Positions 17,520-27,130 are shown, counted from the first letter of the stretch. The stretch: 64,000 bases of DNA from Stenotrophomonas sp. ESTM1D_MKCIP4_1 (GCF_003086895.1 NZ_CP026004.1:1772731-1836730); one strand, 5' to 3'. Made by a program: numbers and translations. The notes: a model not told the origin generated them from the letters alone.

Positions 17520-18163
17520 ACAAGCTCAGCCGCGAACAGATGGCCGCGCGCGTGGCCCGCGATATTCCCGAAGGTGCCTACGTCAATCTGGGCATCGGCC
17601 TGCCGACCACGGTCGCCAACTTCCTGCCGGCCGACAAGGAGATCTTCCTGCAGTCGGAAAACGGCCTGCTGGGCATGGGCCCGGCGCCGGCCCCCGGGCA
17701 GGAGGATCCTGATCTGATCAATGCCGGCAAGCAGCCGGTGACCCTGCTGACGGGCGGGTGCTATTTCCACCATGCCGATTCGTTCGCGATGATGCGTGGC
17801 GGGCACCTCGACATCTGCGTGCTGGGCGCCTTCCAGGTTTCCGCGCACGGCGATCTGGCCAACTGGAGCACCGGTGCACCCGACGCCATTCCTGCCGTGG
17901 GTGGTGCGATGGACCTGGCCATCGGTGCCAAGCAGGTCTTCGTCATGATGGACCTGTTCACCAAGAAGGGCGAAAGCAAGCTGGTGGCCGAATGCAGCTA
18001 CCCGCTGACCGGCCTGCGCTGCGTGTCGCGCGTATACACCGATGTGGCGGTGTTCGACCTCGGTGCCGACGGCGCCACCGTACTGGAGATGGTCGACGGC
18101 ATGGATATCGAGCAACTGCGTGAACTGACCGGCCTGCCGCTGGCACTGGCCGAAGGAGTCTGA
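17516..18163 (+). CDS. pcaJ: 3-oxoadipate CoA-transferase subunit B
   Basis: Subunit B of 3-oxoadipate CoA-transferase, 215 residues. The active-site glutamate lies in [13 protein letters not shown], the family's ENG motif, after [13 protein letters not shown]. It pairs with PcaI through overlapping genes, which keeps the two subunits in balance. pcaF follows after one base. Confidence 0.96.
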   Translation: MNKLSREQMAARVARDIPEGAYVNLGIGLPTTVANFLPADKEIFLQSENGLLGMGPAPAPGQEDPDLINAGKQPVTLLTGGCYFHHADSFAMMRGGHLDICVLGAFQVSAHGDLANWSTGAPDAIPAVGGAMDLAIGAKQVFVMMDLFTKKGESKLVAECSYPLTGLRCVSRVYTDVAVFDLGADGATVLEMVDGMDIEQLRELTGLPLALAEGV

Positions 18164-18164
18164 G

Positions 18165-19379
18165 ATGGGCCTGCACGAAACCTACATCGTCGATGGCATC
18201 CGCACCCCGATCGGCCGCTACGGCGGTGCACTGTCCGGCGTGCGCGCCGACGACCTCGGCGCGATCCCGCTGAAAGCACTGCTGGCGCGGCACCCGCAGC
18301 TGGACCCGGCGCTGATCGAGGATGTCTACCTGGGCTGCGCCAACCAGGCCGGCGAAGACAACCGCAACGTCGCCCGCATGAGCCTGCTGCTGGCCGGCCT
18401 GCCGGTAACGGTGCCGGGCAGCACGATCAACCGCCTGTGCGGCTCGGGCCTGGATGCCATTGGCACCGTGGCCCGCGGCATCGCCGCAGGCGAGCTTGGC
18501 CTGGCCATCGCTGGCGGCGTCGAATCGATGTCGCGCGCGCCGTTCGTGATGGGCAAGGCAACCTCGCCGTTCGTCCGCGACCAGCAGATGGAAGACACCA
18601 CGATGGGTTGGCGCTTCATCAACCCGCGCCTTCGTGAACTGCATGGCGTGGAGACGATGGGCCAGACCGCCGAGAACGTGGCCGAGCGCTACGCCATCAG
18701 CCGCGAGGACCAGGATGCGTTCGCCCTGCGCAGCCAGCAGCGCACGGCCGCAGCGCAGGCGCGTGGCTTCTTCGATGGCGAAATCGTGGCGGTGGACGTG
18801 CCGGGCCGCAAGCGCGGCGAGACGGTGACCATCGACCGCGATGAGCACCCGCGCGGCGATACCACTGCCGAGGCGCTGGCCAGGCTGAAGCCGCTGTTCC
18901 GCCAGCCGGGCACCGTCACTGCCGGCAATGCGTCGGGCATCAATGATGGCGCTGCCGCACTGCTGCTTGCTTCGGGTGCGCAGGTGAAGGCGCTGGGCCT
19001 TGCCCCGCGTGCGCGCATCCTCGGCTTTGCCAGCGCCGGTGTGGAGCCGGCCATCATGGGCATGGGGCCGGTACCGGCCAGCCAGAAGCTGATGGCACGA
19101 CTGGGGCTGTCGATCACCGATTTCGATGCCATCGAACTGAACGAGGCCTTCGCCTCGCAGGGGCTGGCGTGCATGCGCCAGCTCGGCCTGGCCGATGATG
19201 CTGCACACGTGAACCCCAACGGCGGCGCCATCGCCCTGGGCCACCCGCTGGGCATGAGCGGTGCGCGGCTGGCGCTGACCCTGCTGCGCCAGCTGGAGGC
19301 CGGTGGCGGCCGCCGTGGCCTGGCCACGATGTGCATCGGCGTCGGGCAGGGCGTGGCCCTGGCCATCGAACGCGTGTAA
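18165..19379 (+). CDS. pcaF: 3-oxoadipyl-CoA thiolase
   Basis: Splits 3-oxoadipyl-CoA with CoA into succinyl-CoA and acetyl-CoA, ending the pathway. The 404 residues have the thiolase nucleophile Cys92 (NRLCGSG), His360 (GHPLGMSG) and Cys390 (MCIGVGQG). Compared with FadA-type thiolases, its position directly after pcaIJ and the family start [18 protein letters not shown] support PcaF. The next gene starts 69 bases downstream. Confidence 0.96.
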   Translation: MGLHETYIVDGIRTPIGRYGGALSGVRADDLGAIPLKALLARHPQLDPALIEDVYLGCANQAGEDNRNVARMSLLLAGLPVTVPGSTINRLCGSGLDAIGTVARGIAAGELGLAIAGGVESMSRAPFVMGKATSPFVRDQQMEDTTMGWRFINPRLRELHGVETMGQTAENVAERYAISREDQDAFALRSQQRTAAAQARGFFDGEIVAVDVPGRKRGETVTIDRDEHPRGDTTAEALARLKPLFRQPGTVTAGNASGINDGAAALLLASGAQVKALGLAPRARILGFASAGVEPAIMGMGPVPASQKLMARLGLSITDFDAIELNEAFASQGLACMRQLGLADDAAHVNPNGGAIALGHPLGMSGARLALTLLRQLEAGGGRRGLATMCIGVGQGVALAIERV

Positions 19380-19448
19380 GCCTTTCCCCGGATCCATGAT
19401 CTGCAAGACAGCTGCGGCCTGCGGGCCGCTCGCCAACAGGAGTACGCC

Positions 19449-20159
19449 ATGAGCGATCCCACCGAACTGCGCGGTTACCGCAAGCCGTACCCCGGCAGCC
19501 AGCCGCCGCGCATCCATCTGCCGTACGCGTCCACCGCGCTGCGTGGCCCGGGCACCGACCCGATCGCCATCCCGGTGACGCTCTCGGAAGTGACCGGCCC
19601 GAGCATCAACCGCATCACCCTGGGTGAACATGCCGCCGACCTGACTGCTGGTTTCCCCGGCCAGCCGCAGGGCGAGCGCATCATCGTCAGCGGCCGCGTG
19701 CTGGATGAAAACGGCCGCCCGGTGCGCAACACCGTGGTGGAGGTATGGCAGTGCAACGCCGCCGGTCGTTACCTGCACAAGGGTGACCAGCATGACGCGC
19801 CGCTGGACCCGAATTTCAAGGGCACCGGCCAGGTGCTGACCGACAGCGAAGGCCGCTACCGCTTCACCACCATCAAGCCGGGCGCGTACCCGTGGCGCAA
19901 CCACTACAACGCCTGGCGCCCCGCGCACATCCACTTCTCGCTGCACGGCGATGGCATCGGCCAGCGCCTGGTCACGCAGATGTACTTCCCCAACGACCCG
20001 CTGTTGGCGTTCGACCCCATCTACAACTGCGTGGACGACGCCAAGGCGCGCGAGCGCATGGTGTCCTCGTTCGATTGGGAAAACACCGCCAACGAATTCG
20101 CGCTCGGCTACCGCTTCGACATCGTGCTGCGCGGTCGCAAGATGACCGTCTGGGAGTAA
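19449..20159 (+). CDS. pcaH: Protocatechuate 3,4-dioxygenase beta subunit
   Basis: The iron-bearing subunit of the intradiol enzyme that opens protocatechuate to 3-carboxy-cis,cis-muconate. The 236 residues include VEVWQCNAAGRYLHKGDQHD with the first ligand tyrosine, and GAYPWRNHYNAWRPAHIHFS, which gives the second tyrosine and the two histidines of the Fe(III) site. AGGAG precedes the ATG at 19449. pcaG follows after four bases. Confidence 0.97.
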   Translation: MSDPTELRGYRKPYPGSQPPRIHLPYASTALRGPGTDPIAIPVTLSEVTGPSINRITLGEHAADLTAGFPGQPQGERIIVSGRVLDENGRPVRNTVVEVWQCNAAGRYLHKGDQHDAPLDPNFKGTGQVLTDSEGRYRFTTIKPGAYPWRNHYNAWRPAHIHFSLHGDGIGQRLVTQMYFPNDPLLAFDPIYNCVDDAKARERMVSSFDWENTANEFALGYRFDIVLRGRKMTVWE

Positions 20160-20163
20160 GACC

Positions 20164-20727
20164 ATGAGTTTCCAATCCACTCCGTGGCAGACCGTGGGCC
20201 CGTACTACCGCCTGGGCCTGGAACCGCTGTACCGCACCGAAATCGCCCCGGCCACCGCGCAGGGTGAGCGCGTGGAAGTGCAGGGCCAGGTGTTCGATGG
20301 CAATGGCGTGCCGGTGTCCGACGCCGTGCTGGAAATCTGGCAGGCCGACGCCCAGGGTATCTATGCCCACAGCGAAGACCCGCGCCGTGACGACCACGAT
20401 CCGACCTTCGACGGCTGGGGCCGCGTGCCCACCGACGACCAGGGCCGCTTCGCGTTCACCACGGTGAAGCCGGGCCGCGTGCCTGGCCTGCGTGGCGAAC
20501 CACAGGCACCGCATCTGGTGGTCCTGGTGTTCATGCGTGGCCTGCTGCAGGCCACCCGTGGGCGCATCTATTTCAGTGACGAGGCCAGCAACCCCGAGGA
20601 CGGCATTCTTGCCCTGGTGCCGGCCGAACGCCGCCACACCCTGGTCGCGCAGGCGCAGGGGAAGGGCCTGTATCACTGGGACGTGCACATGCAGGGCCCG
20701 GACGAGACGGTCTTCTTCGCGTACTGA
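20164..20727 (+). CDS. pcaG: Protocatechuate 3,4-dioxygenase alpha subunit
   Basis: The 187-residue structural partner of PcaH. It starts with TPWQTVGPYYRLGL and holds VLEIWQADAQGIYAHSED. It has the same beta-sandwich pattern as PcaH but lacks the Tyr/His iron ligands, as is normal for the alpha chain. It probably forms the substrate pocket together with PcaH. Confidence 0.95.
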   Translation: MSFQSTPWQTVGPYYRLGLEPLYRTEIAPATAQGERVEVQGQVFDGNGVPVSDAVLEIWQADAQGIYAHSEDPRRDDHDPTFDGWGRVPTDDQGRFAFTTVKPGRVPGLRGEPQAPHLVVLVFMRGLLQATRGRIYFSDEASNPEDGILALVPAERRHTLVAQAQGKGLYHWDVHMQGPDETVFFAY

Positions 20728-20817
20728 TCACGGCGCGCCCCGCGCGCCTTCCGGCCACTCCACGCCCGCGTGCAGCGGGCGCGGGTAAGCTGTGGCCACC
20801 CAGGATGGACTGCACCG

Positions 20818-22161
20818 ATGAGCCTTTCCCCAACGCTGCTGGGCGGTCTGTTCGGCGACCCCGTCGTCGACGCCGTGTTCAGTGATGAAGCACGCCTGCA
20901 GGCGATGCTGGATGTCGAACGCGCCCTGGCGCGCGCACAGGCGCAGTGCGCGGTGATCCCCGCCGCTGCGCTTGGCCCGATCGAAGCGGCCTGCAACGCC
21001 GCGCTGTACGCGGTGCCGGCGCTGTCGGCTGCCACCGCACTGGCCGGCAACCCGGCCATTCCGCTGGTCAAGGCGCTCACCTCGCAGGTCAGGGCGAACG
21101 ACGCCGATGCCGCGCGCTGGGTGCACTGGGGCGCCACCAGCCAGGACATCATCGATACCGGTGCGGTGCTGCAGCTGCGCGCCGCGGTCAGTCATGTGCA
21201 GGCGCAGCTGCGGGTACTGTGCGTTGCACTGGCGCGGCTGGCAGAGGCCGAGCGTGGCACCGGCCTGCCCGGGCGCACGCTGCTGCAGCAGGCGGTGCCG
21301 GTGACGTTCGGATTGAAGGCGGCCGGATGGCTCGATGCGCTGCAGCGCAGCCAGCGTCGTCTGGCTGCCCTGGCAGAAGACACCCTTGCGCTGCAGTTCG
21401 GCGGTGCCGCCGGCACCCTGGCCTCGTTGCAGGCGCGCGGCTTGGATGTGGCCGAAGCTCTGGCGGCCGAGCTGCAGTTGCCGCTGCCGGCGCTGCCCTG
21501 GCATACCGCGCGTGACCGCATCGCCGAGTTCGGCAGCGTGTTCGCGCTGCTCACCGGCAGTCTCGGCAAGATCGCCACCGACATCGTGCTGCTGATGCAG
21601 TCCGAGGTGGCCGAGGCCTTCGAGCCGGCGGGCGAGGGCAAGGGCGGTTCCTCGGCGATGCCGCACAAGCGCAACCCGGTGGGCTGCGTGGCTGCCATCG
21701 CTGCAGCCACCCGCGTGCCGGGCCTGCTCTCCACGCTGTTCAGCGCCATGCCGCAGCCGCACGAACGCGCGGCGGGGCAATGGCACGCCGAATGGGACAC
21801 GGTGCCGGAGATCGTACGCCTGTGTGCCGGCAGCCTGGCCCAGGTGAGCGCGGTGGTGCAGGGCCTGCAGCTGGACCGCGAGCGCATGCGCCAGCACCTG
21901 GACAGCCATGGCGGCCTGCTTTATGCCGAAGCCGTGGCCGTTACCTTGGGCGAACGCATCGGCAAGGCGGCCGCACACGCGCTGGTGGAACAGGCGGCCA
22001 AGCAGGCGCTGGCCCAATCGCAGCACCTGCGCGTGATACTGGGGCAGACCCCGGAGGTCACCGCGCAGCTTTCCGCCGCGCAACTGGATGCCCTGTTCGC
22101 CGCCGACAGCTGGCGTGGCATGGCCGATACCTGGATCGACCGCGTGCTCGCGCGCGGCTGA
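20818..22161 (+). CDS. pcaB: 3-carboxy-cis,cis-muconate cycloisomerase
   Basis: Closes 3-carboxymuconate to 4-carboxymuconolactone. The 447 residues belong to the fumarase/aspartase superfamily, shown by the signature GSSAMPHKRNP (277-287) and WVHWGATSQDIIDT (101-114). The ATG at 20818 begins the family's MSLSPTLLGGLFGD; open frame upstream is not conserved. It stands 91 bases after pcaG and before pcaD. Confidence 0.95.
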   Translation: MSLSPTLLGGLFGDPVVDAVFSDEARLQAMLDVERALARAQAQCAVIPAAALGPIEAACNAALYAVPALSAATALAGNPAIPLVKALTSQVRANDADAARWVHWGATSQDIIDTGAVLQLRAAVSHVQAQLRVLCVALARLAEAERGTGLPGRTLLQQAVPVTFGLKAAGWLDALQRSQRRLAALAEDTLALQFGGAAGTLASLQARGLDVAEALAAELQLPLPALPWHTARDRIAEFGSVFALLTGSLGKIATDIVLLMQSEVAEAFEPAGEGKGGSSAMPHKRNPVGCVAAIAAATRVPGLLSTLFSAMPQPHERAAGQWHAEWDTVPEIVRLCAGSLAQVSAVVQGLQLDRERMRQHLDSHGGLLYAEAVAVTLGERIGKAAAHALVEQAAKQALAQSQHLRVILGQTPEVTAQLSAAQLDALFAADSWRGMADTWIDRVLARG

Positions 22162-22187
22162 TCCCTACGTTCAACGCTGGAGCACGC

Positions 22188-22973
22188 ATGCCCTTTCTCG
22201 ACCTTCCGCAGCATCGCCTGCATTACCAGACCGAAGGCCGCGCCGAAGGGCCGTGGCTGACCTTCTGCAATTCGCTGGGTACCGACCTCGGCATGTGGCA
22301 GCCGCAGGTGGAAGCGCTTGCCTCGCAGTACCGCATCCTGCGCTACGACCGTCGCGGCCACGGCCAGTCCAGTGCGCCGCCGGGGCTGTACAGCGTGGCC
22401 GAACTGGGTGCCGACGTGCTTGCGCTGTGGGACCACCTGGGCATCGAGCGCAGCCACTTCTGCGGGCTGTCTATCGGCGGCCTGACCGGGCAGTGGCTCG
22501 GCGTGCATGCCGGCAACCGCCTGCGCACGCTGACCGTGGCCGCCACGGCGGCGAAGATCGGCACGCTGGAGGGGTGGCAGGCGCGTATCGCCCAGGTCCA
22601 GCATGACGGCCTGCTGCCGCTGGTCGATGGCACCCGCGAGCGCTGGTTCACCGCAGCATTCGCGCAGGCCCATGCCAGCCAGGTGGAGGACATCCTGCAG
22701 CGCTTCCTTGCCACCAGCGTTGCCGGCTATGCCGGTTGCTGCAATGCGGTGGGCACGGCCGATTTCCGTGATGCACTGGGCCGCATCGACGTGCCGTTGC
22801 TGGCCATTGCCGGTGATGACGACCCGGTCTGTGTGCCGGCCGAGCTGCAGGCCATCGCCGATGGCGTGGCCCGCGGCCACTACGCCGCCGTACCGGGCCG
22901 CCACATCTGCAACCTCGAATCGCCGCAGGCGTTTACGTCTGCCCTGGCCGCGCATCTTTCGGCGCAGCACTGA
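22188..22973 (+). CDS. pcaD: 3-oxoadipate enol-lactonase
   Basis: Hydrolyses 3-oxoadipate enol-lactone to 3-oxoadipate. It is a 261-residue alpha/beta hydrolase with nucleophile Ser95 (GLSIGG), an acidic residue in GDDDP (209-213) and His239 (GRHICNLE). No membrane or export signal. Unlike in some bacteria, it is separate from PcaC rather than fused. The ATG at 22188 follows TGGAG. Confidence 0.94.
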   Translation: MPFLDLPQHRLHYQTEGRAEGPWLTFCNSLGTDLGMWQPQVEALASQYRILRYDRRGHGQSSAPPGLYSVAELGADVLALWDHLGIERSHFCGLSIGGLTGQWLGVHAGNRLRTLTVAATAAKIGTLEGWQARIAQVQHDGLLPLVDGTRERWFTAAFAQAHASQVEDILQRFLATSVAGYAGCCNAVGTADFRDALGRIDVPLLAIAGDDDPVCVPAELQAIADGVARGHYAAVPGRHICNLESPQAFTSALAAHLSAQH

Positions 22974-22996
22974 CCCCGCACTACAGGTAGACCACG

Positions 22997-23377
22997 ATGG
23001 ACGAACAGCAACGCTACGAAGCCGGCCTTGCCGTGCGCCGCCAGGTACTGGGCGAGGCACATGTCGAACGCTCGTTGCAGGCACGCACGGATTTCACCAC
23101 CGAATTCCAGGAGTTCATCACCCGCACGGCGTGGGGCACGGTGTGGACGCGCGAGGGCCTGCCACGGCACACCCGCTCGCTGTTGACCATCGTGATGATG
23201 GTGGCGCTGGGCCACGACGAGGAATTCAAGCTGCACATCCGCGCTGCCCGCAACAACGGTGTGACACCGGAAGAGATCAAGGAAGTACTGCTGCAGGCGG
23301 CCATCTATTGCGGCGTGCCGGCGGCGAACCACGCCTTCGCACTGGCCAAGCCGATCCTGGAAGAGCAGGCTGCCTGA
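22997..23377 (+). CDS. pcaC: 4-carboxymuconolactone decarboxylase
   Basis: Removes CO2 from 4-carboxymuconolactone to give the enol-lactone used by PcaD. The 126 residues match the CMD family, with AWGTVWTREGLPRHTRSLLT and the helical stretch EFKLHIRAARNNGVTPEEIK. It is the last gene of the pca run; a nest of repeats separates it from the oppositely read regulator gene. Confidence 0.95.
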   Translation: MDEQQRYEAGLAVRRQVLGEAHVERSLQARTDFTTEFQEFITRTAWGTVWTREGLPRHTRSLLTIVMMVALGHDEEFKLHIRAARNNGVTPEEIKEVLLQAAIYCGVPAANHAFALAKPILEEQAA

Positions 23378-23381
23378 AGCC

Positions 23382-23554
23382 GGGGTCGGATCCCTTTCCG
23401 CAGGAAAGGGCTCTGACCCCGCCTTCCGGTAGTGCCGGCCGCTGGCTGGCAACCTCGTGCACAACGGCGATGCCGGCCAGCGGCCGGCACTACCAGGTGC
23501 GTTGCGCCGTTGAATGGGGTCAGAGCCCTTGGTGTTGCCAAGGGATACGACCCC
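23382..23554. repeat. Nested repeat block: 39-bp element, two SMAG, 39-bp element
   Basis: Between the ends of pcaC and the regulator gene lie a 39-bp stem-loop copy (23382-23420), a GTAG-headed SMAG (about 23428-23451), an inverted SMAG (about 23471-23493) and an inverted 39-bp copy (23516-23554). The whole block is roughly mirror-symmetric. It may stop transcription from both sides, though neither 39-bp copy has a T run. Confidence 0.85.
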
Positions 23555-23564
23555 GGCGCATGCC

Positions 23565-24434
23565 TCAATTCAACAACGTGCCCAGCCGCTGCGCTGCTTC
23601 GCGCAGGCGCGGCAGCAGCTGGGTCTGCATCACGCCCAGGCCGATGCGTCCGGCCTGCGTGCCGATGTTCAACGCCGCCACCACCTCGCCGCTGCGCGAG
23701 CGCACCGGCACGGCAATCGAGCGCAGGCCGATCTCCAGCTCCTGGTCGACCAGTGACACTCCATCGCGACGCACCTTGTCCAGCAGGTCGAGGAAATCCT
23801 CCATGCGGGTGACGGTACGCTCGGTGCGCGGTCGCAGCGGCGTGCGTTCCAGATAACCTTCCAGCGTGTCGCGCGGCAAGGCCGCCAGCAGTACGCGCCC
23901 CATCGAGGTGCAGTAGGCCGGCAGGCGGCTGCCCGCGCGCAGGCCGATCGACATGATGCGTACGGTCTCCGCACGCGCCACATACAGGATGTCATCGCCA
24001 TCGAGCACGCCCAGCGAGCACGATTCGTGCACGTCGTCGCGCAGGGCATCCAGCACCGGCTGCGCAGCCGCGGTCATCGACGAGGAGGCGACATAGGCGC
24101 CCCCCATGCCCAGCACGCGCGGCAGGAGCACGTAGCCGCGGCCCTGTTCGCCTACATAGCCAAGCTTTTCCAGCGTGTACAGCACACGTCTTACAGCCGC
24201 GCGGGAAATCCCAGTGTCGGTGCTGATCTGCGACATCGTCACTTCGCGCGGGTGCTGCGAAAACACGCTCAGCACGGCCAGGCCGCGACCAAGCGAGGTC
24301 ATGAAATCCGGATCGCCCTGGTTGTCCTGGATCTGCTGCATCAGCTCATGGGCCAGGCCGCGATCCTGCGGCGGCGCAGGCGGGCGCTTGGGGCGACGGC
24401 TGGGAGGAACGGCAGGCATGGCAGCAGCTTTCAT
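23565..24434 (-). CDS. IclR-family regulator, PcaR/PcaU-like
   Basis: A 289-residue transcription factor. A winged helix lies near residues 45-105 (MSQISTDTGISRAAVRRVLYTLEKLGYV) and the IclR effector domain follows (HESCSLGVLDGDDILYVAR, AYCTSMGRVLLAALP). The LDLLDKVRRDGVSLVDQELEIGLRSIAVPV block is close to PcaR/PcaU/PobR regulators that sense beta-ketoadipate or protocatechuate. Sited between pcaC and the quinate dehydrogenase gene, it most likely governs this island. The ATG at 24434 has AAGG about 11 bases upstream; a second ATG at 24419 is possible. Confidence 0.87.
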   Translation of the reverse strand: MKAAAMPAVPPSRRPKRPPAPPQDRGLAHELMQQIQDNQGDPDFMTSLGRGLAVLSVFSQHPREVTMSQISTDTGISRAAVRRVLYTLEKLGYVGEQGRGYVLLPRVLGMGGAYVASSSMTAAAQPVLDALRDDVHESCSLGVLDGDDILYVARAETVRIMSIGLRAGSRLPAYCTSMGRVLLAALPRDTLEGYLERTPLRPRTERTVTRMEDFLDLLDKVRRDGVSLVDQELEIGLRSIAVPVRSRSGEVVAALNIGTQAGRIGLGVMQTQLLPRLREAAQRLGTLLN

Positions 24435-24436
24435 CG

Positions 24437-24467
24437 GGTTCGACCTTGCATGGTAAGCGCTCGAACC
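24437..24467. promoter_or_regulatory. Dyad just upstream of the IclR gene
   Basis: Arms GGTTCGA (24437-24443) and TCGAACC (24461-24467) are separated by 17 bases and touch the start codon region. It could be where the regulator represses its own gene. The sequence differs from the GTGCGATTATCG sites, so this is only a suggestion. Confidence 0.4.
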
Positions 24468-24520
24468 AGCAACCGGTACCCGTGCGGCGCAGCCGGTGTG
24501 GCTGCGCCGCGTGGCAGTGG

Positions 24521-26941
24521 TTACCTGCGCTCGGGCAGCGCGTAGGCGATCACATAGTCGCCACGGTCCGGTGACTGGCGTGCGCCACCAGCAGAGATCA
24601 CCACGTACTGGCGGCCGGTGGTCGGCGAGACGTAGGTCATCGGCGTGCCCTGGCTGCCGACCGGCATGCGGGCCTTCCACACTTCTTCGCCGGTGCGGCT
24701 GTCGTAGGCGCGCAGGTAGTAATCCTGCGTGCCTGCGAAGAACAGCAGGCCCGACTGCGTGGCCAGCGAACCGCCCAGGGTCGGCATGCCGATCGGAATC
24801 GACAGGCCCATCTTGATGCCCATCGGGCCGGTGTCCTTCACCGTGCCCACCGGGACCTGCCAGACCAGCTGGCGGGTGGCCAGGTTGATGGCCGACATCG
24901 TGCCGAACGGCGGCTTCTGGCAGGGAATGCCCAGCTTGGACAGGAAGCGGTCGCGCAGCGAGCCGTACGGCGTACCGGTCTGCGAGGCCGCGCCCATTTC
25001 CACGCCACCGGCGCCGCTGGTCATCTGCGCGCGCGGGATCAGCTTGGTCCACAGGCCCAGGCGCATGTCATTGACGAACAGGTAGCCGGTGGTGGGGTCG
25101 ACCGAGGCGCTGCCCCAGTTCATGCCGCCCAGCGAGCCGGGCCACTGCAGCGCCAGGTCTTCACCCGGCGGCGTGTACATGCCGTCGTAGCGGAACTGCT
25201 TGAACTGGATGCGGCACAGCATCTGATCGATCGGCGTGGCGCCCCACATGTCCGATTCGGTCAGCGTTTCAGCGCCGATCTGCGGCAGGCCGACCGACAG
25301 CGGCTGGGTGGCGGCATAGCGTTCGCCCTGCGCATTGCCCTGCGGCGCGGGGATATCGCGTACTTCGCTGATCGGCACGCCGGTCTGGCGGTTGAGCATG
25401 AAGATCTGCCCGGCCTTGGTGATCTGCAGCAGGGCCGGCAGCGTGCCGCCCTTGCCGTCGGGCACATCGGTCAGGGTCGGCTGTGCGGGCAGGTCGTAGT
25501 CCCACAGATCGTGACGTACCGTCTGGTAGACCCAGCGCTCCTTGCCGGTGGCAACGTCCAGCGCGACCACGGCCGAGCTGTACTTGTCATCCTGCGGGGT
25601 GCGCTCGCCGGCCCACTGGTCCGGCGTGGTGTTGCCGGTGGGCAGGTAGACCAGGCCCAGCTGCGGGTCGTAGGCCATCGAGGTCCAAACGTTCGGGGTG
25701 GCGCGCGTGTAGTGGATCGACGGATCCAGCGGCACGTCCGGGGTTTCCTTGGACAGGTCCCAGACCCAGGCCAGTGCACCGGTACGCACGTTGTACGCAC
25801 GCACCACGCCGGACGGTTCACCCACTTCGATGTTGTCGGCCACGCGGCCGCCGACCACGATCAGATCGCCCGCCACCAGCGGCGCGGCGGTGAGGGTGTA
25901 GAAGCCGGGCTTGATCTCGCCCATGCCCACCTTCAGGTCGACCACGCCGTTGCTGCCGAAGTCCGGGCACAGGGCGCCGGTGCTGGCATCCAGCGCGAAC
26001 AGTCGCGCGTCGATGGAGGTCATCAGGATGCGCTTTTCGCACAGCGCCGGGGCGGTGCTGGTCGTTGCGGCAGCCGGCAGCGGCGCGGGCGCCGGGGCCG
26101 CAGTCGCGGCAGGCGCTGCGGTGGCTGCATCGAAGTAGCCCAGGCCGCGGCAACGCTGCCAGTTCGGCGCGGTGGCCTTGGGATCGAAGGCCCAGCGCTG
26201 CTTGCCGGAATCGGCATCGAGCGCGATCACCTGGTTGTGCGGGGTGCACAGGTACAGGGTGTCACCGATCTGCAGCGGCGTGTTCTGGTCCTCGGCACCG
26301 AAGCCGTTGCTTTCCGGCACATCACCGGTGTGCGCGGTCCAGGCAACCTGCAGTTCCTTGACGTTGGCCGGGGTGATCTGGTCCAGCGCGGCAAAGCGGG
26401 TGCCTGCAGTCGTGTTGCCCCAGTGCATCCAGTCGCGCTGTTCAGCGCCCTTGGCCACCGGCACCACCGGCGGCGTCGTGCCCTGCGCGGTCTGCACCGG
26501 GCGCGGCTGGAACGCCGACACCGCGGTACCCAGCAGGCCGACCAGCAGCAGCGCAGCCACGCCGTAAGCGCCGCGACCTGCCAGCTGGCCGCGACTGCGG
26601 CGCAGCACCGGCCAGGCCAGGGCCACCAGCAGCGCCAGCACCGCCGGCATCACCAGGCGCGAAACCAGCGGCCAGAAATTCCAGCCCGCATCCACCAGTG
26701 CCCACAGCAGCGTTGCCACGAAGGCCGCACCGTACAACAGCGCACCGTTCGGCCGGCGCATCACCAGCAGTACACCGGCAACCGCCGTCACCGCGCCCAT
26801 CAGCAGGAAATACCAACTGCCCCCCAGCTGTACCAGGCGAACACCGCCGACCAGCAGAGCCAGGCCGAACAGGGTCACCAGGATGCCGAGCAGGACCACC
26901 AGAACACGGCACAGGGCCGGAACCTTCGTCGTCTCGTCCAC
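24521..26941 (-). CDS. quiA: Quinate dehydrogenase (PQQ-dependent, membrane-bound)
   Basis: Oxidises quinate (and often shikimate) to the 3-dehydro acid in the periplasm, passing electrons to ubiquinone. The 806 residues start with about five membrane segments (1-145), followed by an eight-bladed PQQ propeller from about 170 (DWMHWGNTTAGTRFAALDQI) with repeated tryptophan-docking motifs such as SGKQRWAFDP, TGKERWVYQT and TGEEVWKARM. Architecture and length match the glucose/quinate quinoprotein family; the pca/qui setting points to quinate. The start is GTG (26939-26941) with GAGG upstream. An alanine-proline-rich insert lies near residues 270-292. PQQ synthesis genes are not in the window. 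Confidence 0.92.
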   Translation of the reverse strand: MDETTKVPALCRVLVVLLGILVTLFGLALLVGGVRLVQLGGSWYFLLMGAVTAVAGVLLVMRRPNGALLYGAAFVATLLWALVDAGWNFWPLVSRLVMPAVLALLVALAWPVLRRSRGQLAGRGAYGVAALLLVGLLGTAVSAFQPRPVQTAQGTTPPVVPVAKGAEQRDWMHWGNTTAGTRFAALDQITPANVKELQVAWTAHTGDVPESNGFGAEDQNTPLQIGDTLYLCTPHNQVIALDADSGKQRWAFDPKATAPNWQRCRGLGYFDAATAAPAATAAPAPAPLPAAATTSTAPALCEKRILMTSIDARLFALDASTGALCPDFGSNGVVDLKVGMGEIKPGFYTLTAAPLVAGDLIVVGGRVADNIEVGEPSGVVRAYNVRTGALAWVWDLSKETPDVPLDPSIHYTRATPNVWTSMAYDPQLGLVYLPTGNTTPDQWAGERTPQDDKYSSAVVALDVATGKERWVYQTVRHDLWDYDLPAQPTLTDVPDGKGGTLPALLQITKAGQIFMLNRQTGVPISEVRDIPAPQGNAQGERYAATQPLSVGLPQIGAETLTESDMWGATPIDQMLCRIQFKQFRYDGMYTPPGEDLALQWPGSLGGMNWGSASVDPTTGYLFVNDMRLGLWTKLIPRAQMTSGAGGVEMGAASQTGTPYGSLRDRFLSKLGIPCQKPPFGTMSAINLATRQLVWQVPVGTVKDTGPMGIKMGLSIPIGMPTLGGSLATQSGLLFFAGTQDYYLRAYDSRTGEEVWKARMPVGSQGTPMTYVSPTTGRQYVVISAGGARQSPDRGDYVIAYALPERR

Positions 26942-27100
26942 GTTGCATGAACCTCATTGCGAAAAACCCGCGCGGAGGCGGGGAAGCCCCGCGCGCGCCA
27001 GGCGTGGCGGGGGCCGACGGTATTCCGGGCGGCTGCGGGCCGCGAAGGCGGGCAGGCGTCGGCCTGCTTATGACGCAGGCTGGGTGAATGACCGGTTAGG

Positions 27101-27130
27101 GCGATTATCGCACGGTTGTGCGATATTGGC
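27101..27130. promoter_or_regulatory. Putative PcaR-type operator between quiA and apt
   Basis: GCGATTATCGCAC (27101-27113) and GTGCGATATTGGC (27118-27130) lie as two imperfect boxes about 160 bases before quiA. They match the sites at 11379 and 16695, so quiA is probably under the same regulator. Nothing else was recognised in 26942-27238. Confidence 0.62.
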
